Below are positions 1 to 5,870 of a DNA stretch of 8,036 nucleotides, one piece after another. The notes beneath the pieces were generated by a model, which did not search any database, was not told the origin of the DNA, and saw nothing but the letters and a program-made list of their open reading frames with translations. Source of the DNA: JAVBOF01 sp031550915 (GTDB taxonomy: Bacteria; Bacillota; Clostridia; Christensenellales; MGBC116941); assembly GCA_031550915.1 (NCBI GenBank), contig JAVBOF010000073.1, forward strand, positions 1 to 8,036, read 5' to 3'. How positions within the stretch are numbered: position 1 is the stretch's first letter; each line of letters opens with the position of its first letter. The position numbers and the translations under genes are program-made.

Positions 1-464
1 CATATCTGGATTTTCTCGAAGCCTATGACTGCTATAAGAATGCGCCGGATTACGGTGTGTTCAACGCCCTTAAAAACATGCTGATGGACAGTATGCTTTC
101 GCTGAGCAACACCAAGCTCCCCATCCTTGGCGACGGGCAGCAGATGTACAACGAGACATTGAATATCGCCATAGACTATATAACCATGAATTGCAATAAG
201 AAGATATCCGTCAACGATATCGCCAAAAACGCATACACATCTACGCGCAATCTGCAATATCTTTTCAAGAAGTATTTGGATTGTACCATCGTACAATATG
301 TCAACAAAAAGAAGATTGACCTCGCCTGCTACTATCTAAAGGAAAACCCTTCTATAGCTTCCGTTGGGAAAGCTGTTGGCATAGACGACGCCGCACAGTT
401 CAGCAAGTTGTTCAAAAAGCATATGAGCATTTCGGCAACCGATTATATCTCCAATATGAAATAG
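1..464 (+). CDS. AraC-family transcriptional regulator, C-terminal part (5' truncated by window edge)
   Basis: The reading frame is open from the left edge (first whole codon at position 3) to TAG 462-464, so the 153 visible residues are the C-terminal part of a longer protein. The GTG at 57 is an internal codon with no ribosome binding site. The last 85 or so residues match the AraC/XylS DNA-binding domain, which has two helix-turn-helix units. The first is around ISVNDIAKNAYTSTRNLQYL. The second, around VGKAVGIDDAAQFSKLFKKH, is the usual family signature (consensus-like VA..VGF.D..YFS..FKK), and DYI follows near the end. AraC proteins bind promoter DNA and commonly control sugar or stress genes. 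The sensing domain lies outside the window, so the ligand and targets cannot be inferred. No regulated neighbour is evident, since the next gene has its own promoter and 433 nt lie between them. Confidence 0.88.
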   Translation, partial: YLDFLEAYDCYKNAPDYGVFNALKNMLMDSMLSLSNTKLPILGDGQQMYNETLNIAIDYITMNCNKKISVNDIAKNAYTSTRNLQYLFKKYLDCTIVQYVNKKKIDLACYYLKENPSIASVGKAVGIDDAAQFSKLFKKHMSISATDYISNMK

Positions 465-489
465 CCCCAAAAAGCTTCGCTATTCGGGG
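465..489 (+). terminator. Imperfect hairpin directly after the AraC stop codon (weak terminator candidate)
   Basis: CCCCAAAAAGC (465-475) pairs with GCTATTCGGGG (479-489) across a TTC loop: 11 positions with two mismatches. It begins on the base after the TAG stop. The flanking sequence is ACCCCTTTATCATT rather than a clean T-run, so intrinsic termination is uncertain. The 3' arm is also part of the first direct-repeat copy. Confidence 0.35.
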
Positions 490-517
490 ACCCCTTTATC
501 ATTATAATCGCCTGCGG
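473..517. repeat. Intergenic direct repeat, copy 1 (45 bp)
   Basis: This 45-bp unit starts AGCTTCGCTATTCGGGGACC and ends ATAATCGCCTGCGG. It recurs at 606-653 with one substitution (A482 versus T615) and a 3-bp ATT insertion. The copies lie 133 bp apart, which is not a multiple of three, so the similarity is not that of a protein repeat read in one frame. It looks like a non-coding intergenic repeat. Whether it is multicopy in the genome cannot be seen from one window. Confidence 0.8.
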
Positions 518-780
518 GCGATGGGGATCGCTTTCGGGCGAATGAATCGCCCTGACGCTCCGCTCCCTTTGGTCGCGCACCTTCGCTTTGCTCGGTGGAG
601 TTATAAGCTTCGCTTTTCGGGGACCCCTTTATCATTATTATAATCGCCTGCGGCCCCTTCGGGGTTCCGTCTGGGTTTGTGCTCACGCACGAGTTATTGC
701 CTAAGCCAACGGAGACACCCGAAGAGTGCGCGGCGGCTGCGCTTTCGCTCGGTGTTTGATATACCAACACTCTACACAAC
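518..780. other. Gene-free, hairpin-rich GC patch around the direct repeats
   Basis: Apart from the repeat copies, the stretch consists of short self-complementary pieces. Examples are GCGAT-GGGG-ATCGC near 519-532, GGGCGA-ATGAA-TCGCCC (536-552), CCCC-TTC-GGGG (654-664), GTGC-TCAC-GCAC near 679-690, and GTGTT...AACAC near 753-771. The motif GCTTT(C)GCTCGGTG occurs twice (around 585-597 and 740-755). Base composition is more GC-rich than in the flanking genes. A 99-codon minus-strand frame crosses it (480-779) but reads the two repeat copies in different frames and has no family resemblance, so I do not call it a gene. The patch resembles a decayed or composite intergenic repeat element. No transposase or terminal inverted repeats were found. 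Confidence 0.6.
606..653. repeat. Intergenic direct repeat, copy 2 (48 bp)
   Basis: This is the second copy of the unit at 473-517, with CTTTTCGGGG in place of CTATTCGGGG and an extra ATT in the ATCATTATTATAATCG part. It runs straight into a perfect CCCC-TTC-GGGG hairpin (654-664), where copy 1 is followed by other short hairpins. Confidence 0.8.
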
Positions 781-840
781 TATTCCCTATAGCTGCCGCT
801 TTTCACTTCTCCGTATTTTTGTAAAAGAGTTGTATTAATT

Positions 841-869
841 TTGACCGCTGACGGGATATAATATATACT
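841..869 (+). promoter_or_regulatory. Sigma-A type promoter for the signal peptidase gene
   Basis: The -35 box TTGACC (841-846) and the -10 box TATACT (864-869) are separated by exactly 17 bp. Each is one base from consensus. Transcription would start near 876, giving a leader of about 40 nt to the TTG start at 916. A TATAAT at 857-862 also lies here, but only 10 bp from the -35 box, so it is less likely to be used. Confidence 0.75.
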
Positions 870-900
870 GTTGTTTGAATAAAACAGAATTGTACTTGTG

Positions 901-906
901 AAGGGG
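901..906 (+). promoter_or_regulatory. Ribosome binding site that favours the TTG start of the signal peptidase
   Basis: AAGGGG (901-906) lies 9 nt ahead of TTG 916-918. The longer frame starts at GTG 898, which would put this site inside the coding region and has only AT-rich sequence with no Shine-Dalgarno match upstream. The TTG is therefore the better start. Confidence 0.65.
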
Positions 907-915
907 TATTTTATA

Positions 916-1461
916 TTGGAGAGCGCTAAAATCGCGGATACGGCACGGAAGAAACCAGAAAAGAAAACGGCTTATTGGGATGTAGCTATAGGTATCGTCA
1001 TTATAATACTATTACGGCTTTTCGTTTTCGAATTCACGCAGATCATAGGCGAATCCATGATGCCAACCCTTTTGAACAAAGAGATGGTCTTTGTAAACAA
1101 GATAGTTTACAAGTTCTCTAAACCGAAACGCGGGGATATAATCATAGTTAAGATAGACGGGCAGAAGGAATACCTTGTCAAAAGGGTCGTTGGTCTGGAA
1201 GGCGAGACCGTCGAGGTACGGGATGGTGACGTATATATTGACGGCGATCCGAAAACCGATATATATGTTCCGGATATCCAGATAAACGACGATTTTCCCG
1301 AGACCATAGTGCCTGAGGATGCCGTGTTTGCCTTTGGAGACAACCGCAACCACAGCATGGACAGCCGCGAATATGGCCCGTTTGAGGATGACCATATTGT
1401 CGGGAGGGCTGAATTCGTACTTTGGCCTTTTAAGGAGATCAAATCTCTGCATTGGAAATAG
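916..1461 (+). CDS. lepB: Type I signal peptidase (Gram-positive, short form)
   Basis: This membrane-bound serine protease (family S26) removes signal peptides from Sec- and Tat-exported proteins on the outer face of the cytoplasmic membrane. From TTG 916 it is 181 residues, normal for Gram-positive SipS-type enzymes. A short lysine-rich cytoplasmic tail (residues 1-19) precedes one membrane span (about 22-40). Conserved boxes are in order: GESMMPT with catalytic Ser47 (box B), RGDIIIVK near 72-79, KRVVGLEGE with general-base Lys89 (box D), and GDNRNHSMDSREYG at 141-154 (box E). All expected catalytic residues are present, so it should be active. It is transcribed from the promoter at 841-869 and ends in the hairpin at 1512-1536. 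It converges on secF, another export gene. A 6-residue longer protein from GTG 898 is possible but lacks a ribosome binding site. Confidence 0.95.
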   Translation: MESAKIADTARKKPEKKTAYWDVAIGIVIIILLRLFVFEFTQIIGESMMPTLLNKEMVFVNKIVYKFSKPKRGDIIIVKIDGQKEYLVKRVVGLEGETVEVRDGDVYIDGDPKTDIYVPDIQINDDFPETIVPEDAVFAFGDNRNHSMDSREYGPFEDDHIVGRAEFVLWPFKEIKSLHWK

Positions 1462-1511
1462 GGAAAACGTACGGTTACGATACTTTCAAAGTAAAACTCA
1501 CGATATACAAC

Positions 1512-1536
1512 AAAAAGGCTCACAATGAGCCTTTTT
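1512..1536. terminator. Strong bidirectional intrinsic terminator between lepB and secF
   Basis: AAAAAGGCTCA (1512-1522) and TGAGCCTTTTT (1526-1536) form a perfect 11-bp stem with a CAA loop. Read rightward, a T-rich tail (TTTTTATTATAT) follows and ends the lepB transcript 51 nt after its stop. Read leftward, the tail is TTTTTGTTGTAT, which would end the pit-DUF47-secDF transcript about 130 nt beyond the secF stop. The A-run and T-run on the two sides make it usable in both directions. Confidence 0.9.
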
Positions 1537-1587
1537 ATTATATCTATTTTGTTTTATTGTTTCTTGATCTTTTTTTCTCGTTCTATG

Positions 1588-1642
1588 GTTACTTGTTCTT
1601 GCTACTTGTTCTTTTGTTACTTTTCTTTCAAAGAAAAGTAAC
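1588..1642. repeat. Degenerate 13-bp tandem repeats leading into a 27-bp palindrome
   Basis: GTTACTTGTTCTT (1588-1600) is followed directly by GCTACTTGTTCTT (1601-1613) and, after TT, by the related GTTACTTTTCTTT (1616-1628). The last unit is the left arm of a perfect inverted repeat whose right arm is AAAGAAAAGTAAC (1630-1642) around a central C, realistically a 12-bp stem with a 3-nt loop. No T-run follows on either strand, so it is not an ordinary terminator. It lies in the 3' untranslated region of both convergent transcripts. It may be an intergenic palindromic repeat or a transcript-end stabiliser; this is inference. Confidence 0.6.
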
Positions 1643-1666
1643 GTACCCAAAAACGTAGCCCTTGTA

Positions 1667-2650
1667 TCACTTCTTGCCGTTCTTTTTTGCGTTGGCCTTA
1701 TTCTTGGACTTAGCCGGTACATAATTCTTCTTGCTCTCGATGCGTTTCTTTTTATCGAGATTCCACATTACCCAGCAGTTTGTAGCAATACATATCGTCG
1801 AATATGCGCCTGTGATAACGCCTATGGCCATCGGCAGCGCGAAGTTCATAACCGAGGTTATCTCGTTTACCGCGGCGAATATAAATATAAGCGCAAGCGA
1901 CATAAACACGGTAACGCTGGTGTTTATCGAACGTACAAAGCACTGGTTTATCGACAGGTCTACGAGGTCGTTTATCGGCATACGTATAGTACGCCTGTTT
2001 TCACGTATACGGTCGTAGATAACTATTGTATCGTTAATTGAATAACCTATGATGGTCAGGGCCACGGCAATGAACGAATCACCTATCGGTATATTGAATA
2101 TGACACAGGTGAAGAACGCAACGAGCAAGTCGTGGACCAGGGCTACGATAGCCATAATGCCCGCGCTTAGGCCGCCTATCTTTCGGAACCGTATCCATAC
2201 GTATACAATGATAAGCAGCATAGACAGAATTATTGCCGTTAGTCCGCGCTGGAAGAACTGCCTGCCGAAGGTTGGTTGGACGACCAGCGAATCCGAAAGC
2301 TTGAACTGCGCTTCGGGGTAGGCTTGTTTAAGATGGGTTTCCAGTTCGGATTGCTTGCCCGCTTCTAGGCCTTCGTTGCCCGAGAAGTTCAATACCATCT
2401 TCTTTTCGCCTGATACGAGATTGGTTGTAAGCTGTACGCTCAGCGTACGGTTCATAAACGCTGAAACATCCCTCTCCATGTCCTCGGTATCCAGCTCGCC
2501 CTGGAACGTATACTTTAATACCGCGCCGCCCTTGAACTGTATATCAAGGTTTACGCCGTGGACAAAGAGCATTATTATGCCAAGGAGCATTATAGCGGCG
2601 GATATTCCGAAGAAAACGAAACGTTTTCTGTAAAAGCCAATCATCTTCAT
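1667..2650 (-). CDS. secF: Protein translocase subunit SecF
   Basis: SecF partners SecD in the membrane complex that binds SecYEG and uses the ion gradient to complete protein export. The start is ATG 2650: AAGGAGG (2659-2665) lies 8 nt ahead, and a frame extending 8 codons further would place this site inside the gene. The protein has 327 residues. Visible are a first membrane span (about 10-31), the LDIQFKGG motif (35-42) opening the small periplasmic-type domain, five further spans from about 135 to 298, VHDLL (172-176), and the SecF hallmark IGYSINDTIVIYDRIREN (201-218). A lysine-rich cytoplasmic tail closes it (about 299-327). Its ATG overlaps the secD stop as ATGA, so translation is coupled and the two subunits should be made in equal amounts. 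Last gene of the operon, ending at the shared terminator 1512-1536. Confidence 0.96.
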   Translation of the reverse strand: MKMIGFYRKRFVFFGISAAIMLLGIIMLFVHGVNLDIQFKGGAVLKYTFQGELDTEDMERDVSAFMNRTLSVQLTTNLVSGEKKMVLNFSGNEGLEAGKQSELETHLKQAYPEAQFKLSDSLVVQPTFGRQFFQRGLTAIILSMLLIIVYVWIRFRKIGGLSAGIMAIVALVHDLLVAFFTCVIFNIPIGDSFIAVALTIIGYSINDTIVIYDRIRENRRTIRMPINDLVDLSINQCFVRSINTSVTVFMSLALIFIFAAVNEITSVMNFALPMAIGVITGAYSTICIATNCWVMWNLDKKKRIESKKNYVPAKSKNKANAKKNGKK

Positions 2651-3927
2651 GCCGATATCCTCCTTGAGAAGCACTGATAGAGCTTAGTGTTTCTAAGCCC
2701 CTTATATCTGCTCAAAGAGCGGATCATCAAGCGCGAGCACGTTACACCCGCTATGAAGTTCATAACTACGCCCGTCAACAGCGAATACGCGAACGATAAC
2801 AGGGAGCCGGAGCCGAATATCATAAGGATGATAGAGACTATCAGAACGGTGATATTACCGTCAAATACCGAAGTGAAGGCGTTCTTGAATCCGCTCGTTA
2901 TAGCAAAATCCAGAGTCTTGCCCGCCTTTATCTCCTCGCTTATCCTCTCGGCTATGATTATATTTGCGTCAACGCCCATACCTATTGAAAGGATGATGGC
3001 CGATATACCCGGTAATGTGAGCGTTATCTGCGGTACGGATATGGCCAAAAGCTGGCCGGCTGTATGCAATAGAAGGCCGATGCAGGCTACGAAGCCCGGC
3101 AGCCTGTAGTAGACTATCATAAACACGGCGATGATGATATACGCCAGTAACGCCGCGCTGACCATAACATCCAAAGCGCCGCTTCCGAGGGTCGGGCTTA
3201 TGGTCGAATGGTTGCTCGTTTCCATAGAGAACGGCAGGGCGCCGGCTTTAATCTTATCCGCAAGGGCTTTGGCGTCTTCCATCGTGCCCATGTTTGTGAT
3301 GGATGCCTCTCCGTTAGGTATCGCGACCTGAACGGTTGGCTGGGATATGACGTCCTCATCCATATATATGCCTATGGGCTGGCCGATCAATCTTGCCGTT
3401 GCATCCGCGAACTGCTTTGCACCCGTTGAATTGAACGAAAGGGCAACGTATGGGCCGCCCTGCTCCGGGTTGGTATCCGGCCGGGCATTGGTCACGTCCT
3501 TGCCTTCAACGATTATATTTCCTTCAGGATCCCTGAATGTTAGCTTTGCTGTTTCGCCTAGCTCCGCAATAGCCTTTTGAGGATCGAAATCCTTTTCATC
3601 GGCTTTCCATGGAAAGCGTACATTTATGCTTTTGTTCTGGCTGTCTATAGTTACTTCCCTGTCCAAAATATTCTTTTGGTCAAGCCTTGTTTCTATAACT
3701 GCTTTAGCTGTCTCAAGCTCTTCATCAGTCGGGGATCTTTCCAGATCCTTCGGCAGGAAAACCGCGTCTACCCCGCCCTTGATATCTATTCCGTAGCGGA
3801 TATCCGGTACGCCCGGCAAGCGCACGTCATAGACGCCTATTGGTATTGTGACGCCTGCAATGGCGACATAGGCCAGCAAAATTGAAATTGCCGTAACTAT
3901 GAAAAATACCAGTCTCTTCTTAACCAT
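2647..3927 (-). CDS. secD: Protein translocase subunit SecD
   Basis: SecD is the larger half of the SecDF motor, a member of the RND superfamily. Its extracytoplasmic P1 domain grips emerging substrate while its membrane domain conducts protons or sodium. The 426 residues show a first span (about 5-27), the D1 motif GIDIKGG (46-52), an extracytoplasmic domain to about residue 245, and five spans between about 252 and 400. These include IGMGVDANIIIAERISEE, whose Asp320 corresponds to the conserved ion-pathway aspartate, and SGFKNAFTSVFDGNIT (345-360). The length is typical of Gram-positive and clostridial SecD, shorter than the roughly 600 residues of E. coli. Start ATG 3927 has AGGAG (3937-3941) 9 nt upstream, overlapping the stop codon of the DUF47 gene. 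The stop TGA overlaps the secF ATG. Confidence 0.96.
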   Translation of the reverse strand: MVKKRLVFFIVTAISILLAYVAIAGVTIPIGVYDVRLPGVPDIRYGIDIKGGVDAVFLPKDLERSPTDEELETAKAVIETRLDQKNILDREVTIDSQNKSINVRFPWKADEKDFDPQKAIAELGETAKLTFRDPEGNIIVEGKDVTNARPDTNPEQGGPYVALSFNSTGAKQFADATARLIGQPIGIYMDEDVISQPTVQVAIPNGEASITNMGTMEDAKALADKIKAGALPFSMETSNHSTISPTLGSGALDVMVSAALLAYIIIAVFMIVYYRLPGFVACIGLLLHTAGQLLAISVPQITLTLPGISAIILSIGMGVDANIIIAERISEEIKAGKTLDFAITSGFKNAFTSVFDGNITVLIVSIILMIFGSGSLLSFAYSLLTGVVMNFIAGVTCSRLMIRSLSRYKGLRNTKLYQCFSRRISA

Positions 3928-3939
3928 CCTGTTACACTC

Positions 3940-4566
3940 CTATTTATTCTTTGCGGCAAGGCCTTCCAAGGCGTCCGCAACATCCTCACAAGCATCTAGG
4001 ATCTCTTCCATCATATCATAGATCTCTTTCCATTTGACTATATCCAAGACCGACCTGTCCTTTGATTCGAACAGGCTTTTGACGATCTTTTTATAGAGCA
4101 GGTCTCCCTGCGCTTCTATCTGGTTAACTTCGATGATGTAATCCAAAAGCTTCGTAGAGCGTTTGAACTGTTCAAATTCCGCGATTGTTATCTGCAGCGC
4201 GCGGCATGCCTGGCAAACGAGGCCGACGAATTCAGCGGCGTCCTCATGTACTTGTTCTATCGAGAGCATATCGAAGGAGTTTGCGACGTCCTCTACGGCA
4301 TCCGTTATCGTATCTATGCCGTTGCCTATCGCTATAAGGTCTTCCCTGTCTATCGGAGTTATAAAGGCGATTGCCAGCGCCTTGACCATATCATGCAAAA
4401 GCTTATCGCATTCGTGCTCGATATCGTGGATCCGTTCCGCTTTATCATGGACATTTTCGAAATTGCGTATCATATCTTCCAGACCGTCCGCACAGCGGCA
4501 GGTGCAGTCAATCATCTGCTTGAAGCTATGGAAATAGTTTATTTCCCTTAATTTTGTCTTTGCCAT
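3940..4566 (-). CDS. DUF47 (PhoU-like) protein, partner of the Pit phosphate transporter
   Basis: This 208-residue, all-helical cytoplasmic protein belongs to the DUF47/TIGR00153 group related to PhoU, which is very often encoded beside pit and is thought to modulate it. It has the expected internal duplication. Acidic metal-binding E/DxxxD-type patches appear in each half: IEHECD (49-54) and DAVEDVANSFD (89-99) in the first, NQIEAQGD (148-155) and DACEDVADALE (191-201) in the second. ITPIDREDL (69-77) is also characteristic, and 6 cysteines are scattered through it. Start ATG 4566 is preceded by AGGAGGA (4571-4577), and the gap to the pit stop is 13 nt. The stop TAG (3940-3942) is 12 nt from the secD start. 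Its family role is established mainly by gene neighbourhood, so the biochemical function is an inference. Confidence 0.9.
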   Translation of the reverse strand: MAKTKLREINYFHSFKQMIDCTCRCADGLEDMIRNFENVHDKAERIHDIEHECDKLLHDMVKALAIAFITPIDREDLIAIGNGIDTITDAVEDVANSFDMLSIEQVHEDAAEFVGLVCQACRALQITIAEFEQFKRSTKLLDYIIEVNQIEAQGDLLYKKIVKSLFESKDRSVLDIVKWKEIYDMMEEILDACEDVADALEGLAAKNK

Positions 4567-4579
4567 ATTTTCCTCCTAA

Positions 4580-5599
4580 TCAAAACACTACCAGAAAAAG
4601 CTTTGCCATACCAAATCCAATCAGCCCGCACCCCGGAAAAGTTAAAAACCAAGCCGCTACCATGTTCTTCGCAACGCCCCAGTTGACCTTTGAAAACCTT
4701 CGGGAAGCGCCTACGCCCATGACGGCAGTGGTCTTTGTATGCGTGGTTGAAACCGGAAGCCCCGTCAGCGTGGCCAACAGCAGGCATGCCGCCGCGGCGG
4801 TATCCGAAGCAAAGCCCTGATATTTTTCCAGCTTTACCATATCCATGCCGACAGCCTTTATGATGCGCCAGCCGCCAACTGCCGTACCTATGCCCATTAT
4901 CAGCGAGCAAAGCACCATAACGAGTATCGGTATTTCAAAACTGCCGTCCGGCAGCTTGTTAGCATATCCATTCAAAAACAAGGCGAGCATAAAGACGCCC
5001 ATGAATTTTTGGCCGTCCTGCTCGCCATGCAAAAATGCCATTAATGATGCTGCGAATGCTGAAGCCCTATGAAAAAACTTCTCCGCTTTTATCCTATGGC
5101 TGTTTTTACATATGACCTCCAACAGCTTGGATATAAAGTAGCCGCCGCCAAAACCCAGTACCGAGGATACGGCCAGGCCTATAAACACCTTGGACCACTC
5201 GTTCATATTCACGCCGGCCACTCCGCCAAACGCGAGTGCCGCGCCGGTCAATCCGGCTATAAGAGCATGGCTTTCGCTGGTGGGTATACCGAAATACCAA
5301 GCGGCGACCGCCCATACGACAATCGCGAACATTGCAGCCGCAAGAGCTACCAAAGGTTCATTTCCGGCTGAGTTCCCAAAGTTGACCATCTTTGTTATGG
5401 TATCTGCGACCTTTGAGCTTATAAAGGTCATTAGCAGCACACCAAGGAAGTTGAATATCACGGCAACGATTATCGCCGTTCTTGGCCGCAACACCCTCGT
5501 TGCAACCGCCGTGCCGATAGCGTTTGGAGCGTCTGTCCAGCCGTTTACAAAGATGACTCCCAATACCAGCACAATGCTGACGATAAAAGCTAAACTCAT
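4580..5599 (-). CDS. pit: Inorganic phosphate transporter, PiT family
   Basis: This low-affinity phosphate importer is a cytoplasmic-membrane symporter (H+ with metal-phosphate in bacteria, Na+ in some relatives). From ATG 5599 it has 339 residues, close to the short Gram-positive Pit proteins. Both family signatures are present: NGWTDAPNAIGTAVATR (19-35) near the N-terminus and LPVSTTHTKTTAVMGVG (281-297) in the second half. GIPTSESHALI (104-114) and HGEQDGQKFMG (191-201) are also conserved family blocks, and the rest is hydrophobic spans. The start is supported by AAAGGTGG (5604-5611) 4 nt upstream. The frame stays open to an ATG at 5728, but that codon lies right at the predicted transcription start and adds a non-hydrophobic stretch without homology. 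First gene of the pit-DUF47-secD-secF operon. No Pho box was recognised. Confidence 0.93.
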   Translation of the reverse strand: MSLAFIVSIVLVLGVIFVNGWTDAPNAIGTAVATRVLRPRTAIIVAVIFNFLGVLLMTFISSKVADTITKMVNFGNSAGNEPLVALAAAMFAIVVWAVAAWYFGIPTSESHALIAGLTGAALAFGGVAGVNMNEWSKVFIGLAVSSVLGFGGGYFISKLLEVICKNSHRIKAEKFFHRASAFAASLMAFLHGEQDGQKFMGVFMLALFLNGYANKLPDGSFEIPILVMVLCSLIMGIGTAVGGWRIIKAVGMDMVKLEKYQGFASDTAAAACLLLATLTGLPVSTTHTKTTAVMGVGASRRFSKVNWGVAKNMVAAWFLTFPGCGLIGFGMAKLFLVVF

Positions 5600-5646
5600 C
5601 TTTCCACCTTTAACATAAAATAGGCAACGCGTTATACCTTCTGTTT

Positions 5647-5721
5647 TTATCCTTCCCACGTATCGGTCAGGATAACCGTTTGGTTTGGGCATGTCCAAAA
5701 ACGCGCGGACGGCATCAAACC
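5647..5721 (-). promoter_or_regulatory. Structured 5' leader of the pit operon
   Basis: The predicted leader (about 5725 to 5600) contains two possible hairpins. One pairs GGTTTG (5682-5687) with CAAACC (5716-5721) and GTCC (5693-5696) with GGAC (5707-5710), separated by a symmetric internal loop made of two identical 5-nt pieces (GGCAT on the + strand). The other pairs TTATCCT (5647-5653) with AGGATAA (5669-5675) around a 15-nt loop. I do not recognise a known riboswitch class, and no T-run follows to make a terminator. A regulatory role is only a possibility. Confidence 0.3.
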
Positions 5722-5731
5722 AATACATTTT

Positions 5732-5760
5732 ATTATATAAATTATCAAAATCGATTGCAA
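5732..5760 (-). promoter_or_regulatory. Sigma-A type promoter for the pit-DUF47-secD-secF operon
   Basis: On the minus strand, TTGCAA (5760-5755) and a perfect TATAAT (5737-5732) are separated by 17 bp. Transcription would start near 5725, leaving a leader of about 125 nt before the pit ATG. The region around it is AT-rich. It is the only clear promoter found ahead of the four-gene cluster. Confidence 0.72.
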
Positions 5761-5778
5761 GAAAAACCTTGTTTTTGC
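5757..5778 (-). terminator. Weak AT-rich hairpin downstream of the transferase gene
   Basis: AAAAAC (5762-5767) and GTTTTT (5771-5776) pair around a CTT loop, extended by a GC/GC pair across a 3-nt bulge. It lies about 95 nt beyond the stop of the transferase gene and overlaps the -35 box of the pit promoter. The stem is weak and the downstream T-run poor, so read-through into the pit operon is possible. A second small stem, CTTGC/GCAAG (5802-5814), lies between and also lacks a T-run. Confidence 0.3.
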
Positions 5779-5870
5779 TCGAATTATTATTTTTTGTCGG
5801 GCTTGCTCAGCAAGGGGACGAATAGGTCTCGGCGATATTTCCGGGGAGGCAATTTGGCTGTTTCAATCCA

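Noticed and set aside
480..779. 99-codon minus-strand open frame across the repeat patch
   Set aside because: It reads the two copies of the same direct repeat in different frames, is low-complexity, has no ribosome binding site that I could see, and resembles no family. It is best seen as a by-product of the GC-rich repeat sequence.
1012..1523. Two minus-strand frames opposite the signal peptidase gene
   Set aside because: Both are antisense to a gene with all its catalytic motifs intact, have no ribosome binding site and no family resemblance.
1452..1658. 68-codon + strand frame with a hydrophobic, L/F-rich product in the lepB-secF gap
   Set aside because: It runs through the terminator hairpin and the pyrimidine-rich stretch; the apparent membrane span is just T-rich DNA translated. 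No ribosome binding site.
2651..2674. Eight-residue N-terminal extension of SecF
   Set aside because: The ribosome binding site AAGGAGG lies inside this extension, and ATG 2650 makes the classical ATGA overlap with secD.
5600..5728. N-terminal extension of Pit from ATG 5728 (43 extra residues)
   Set aside because: The ATG is within a few bases of the predicted transcription start, the extension has no resemblance to Pit proteins, and ATG 5599 has its own ribosome binding site and the expected family N-terminus.
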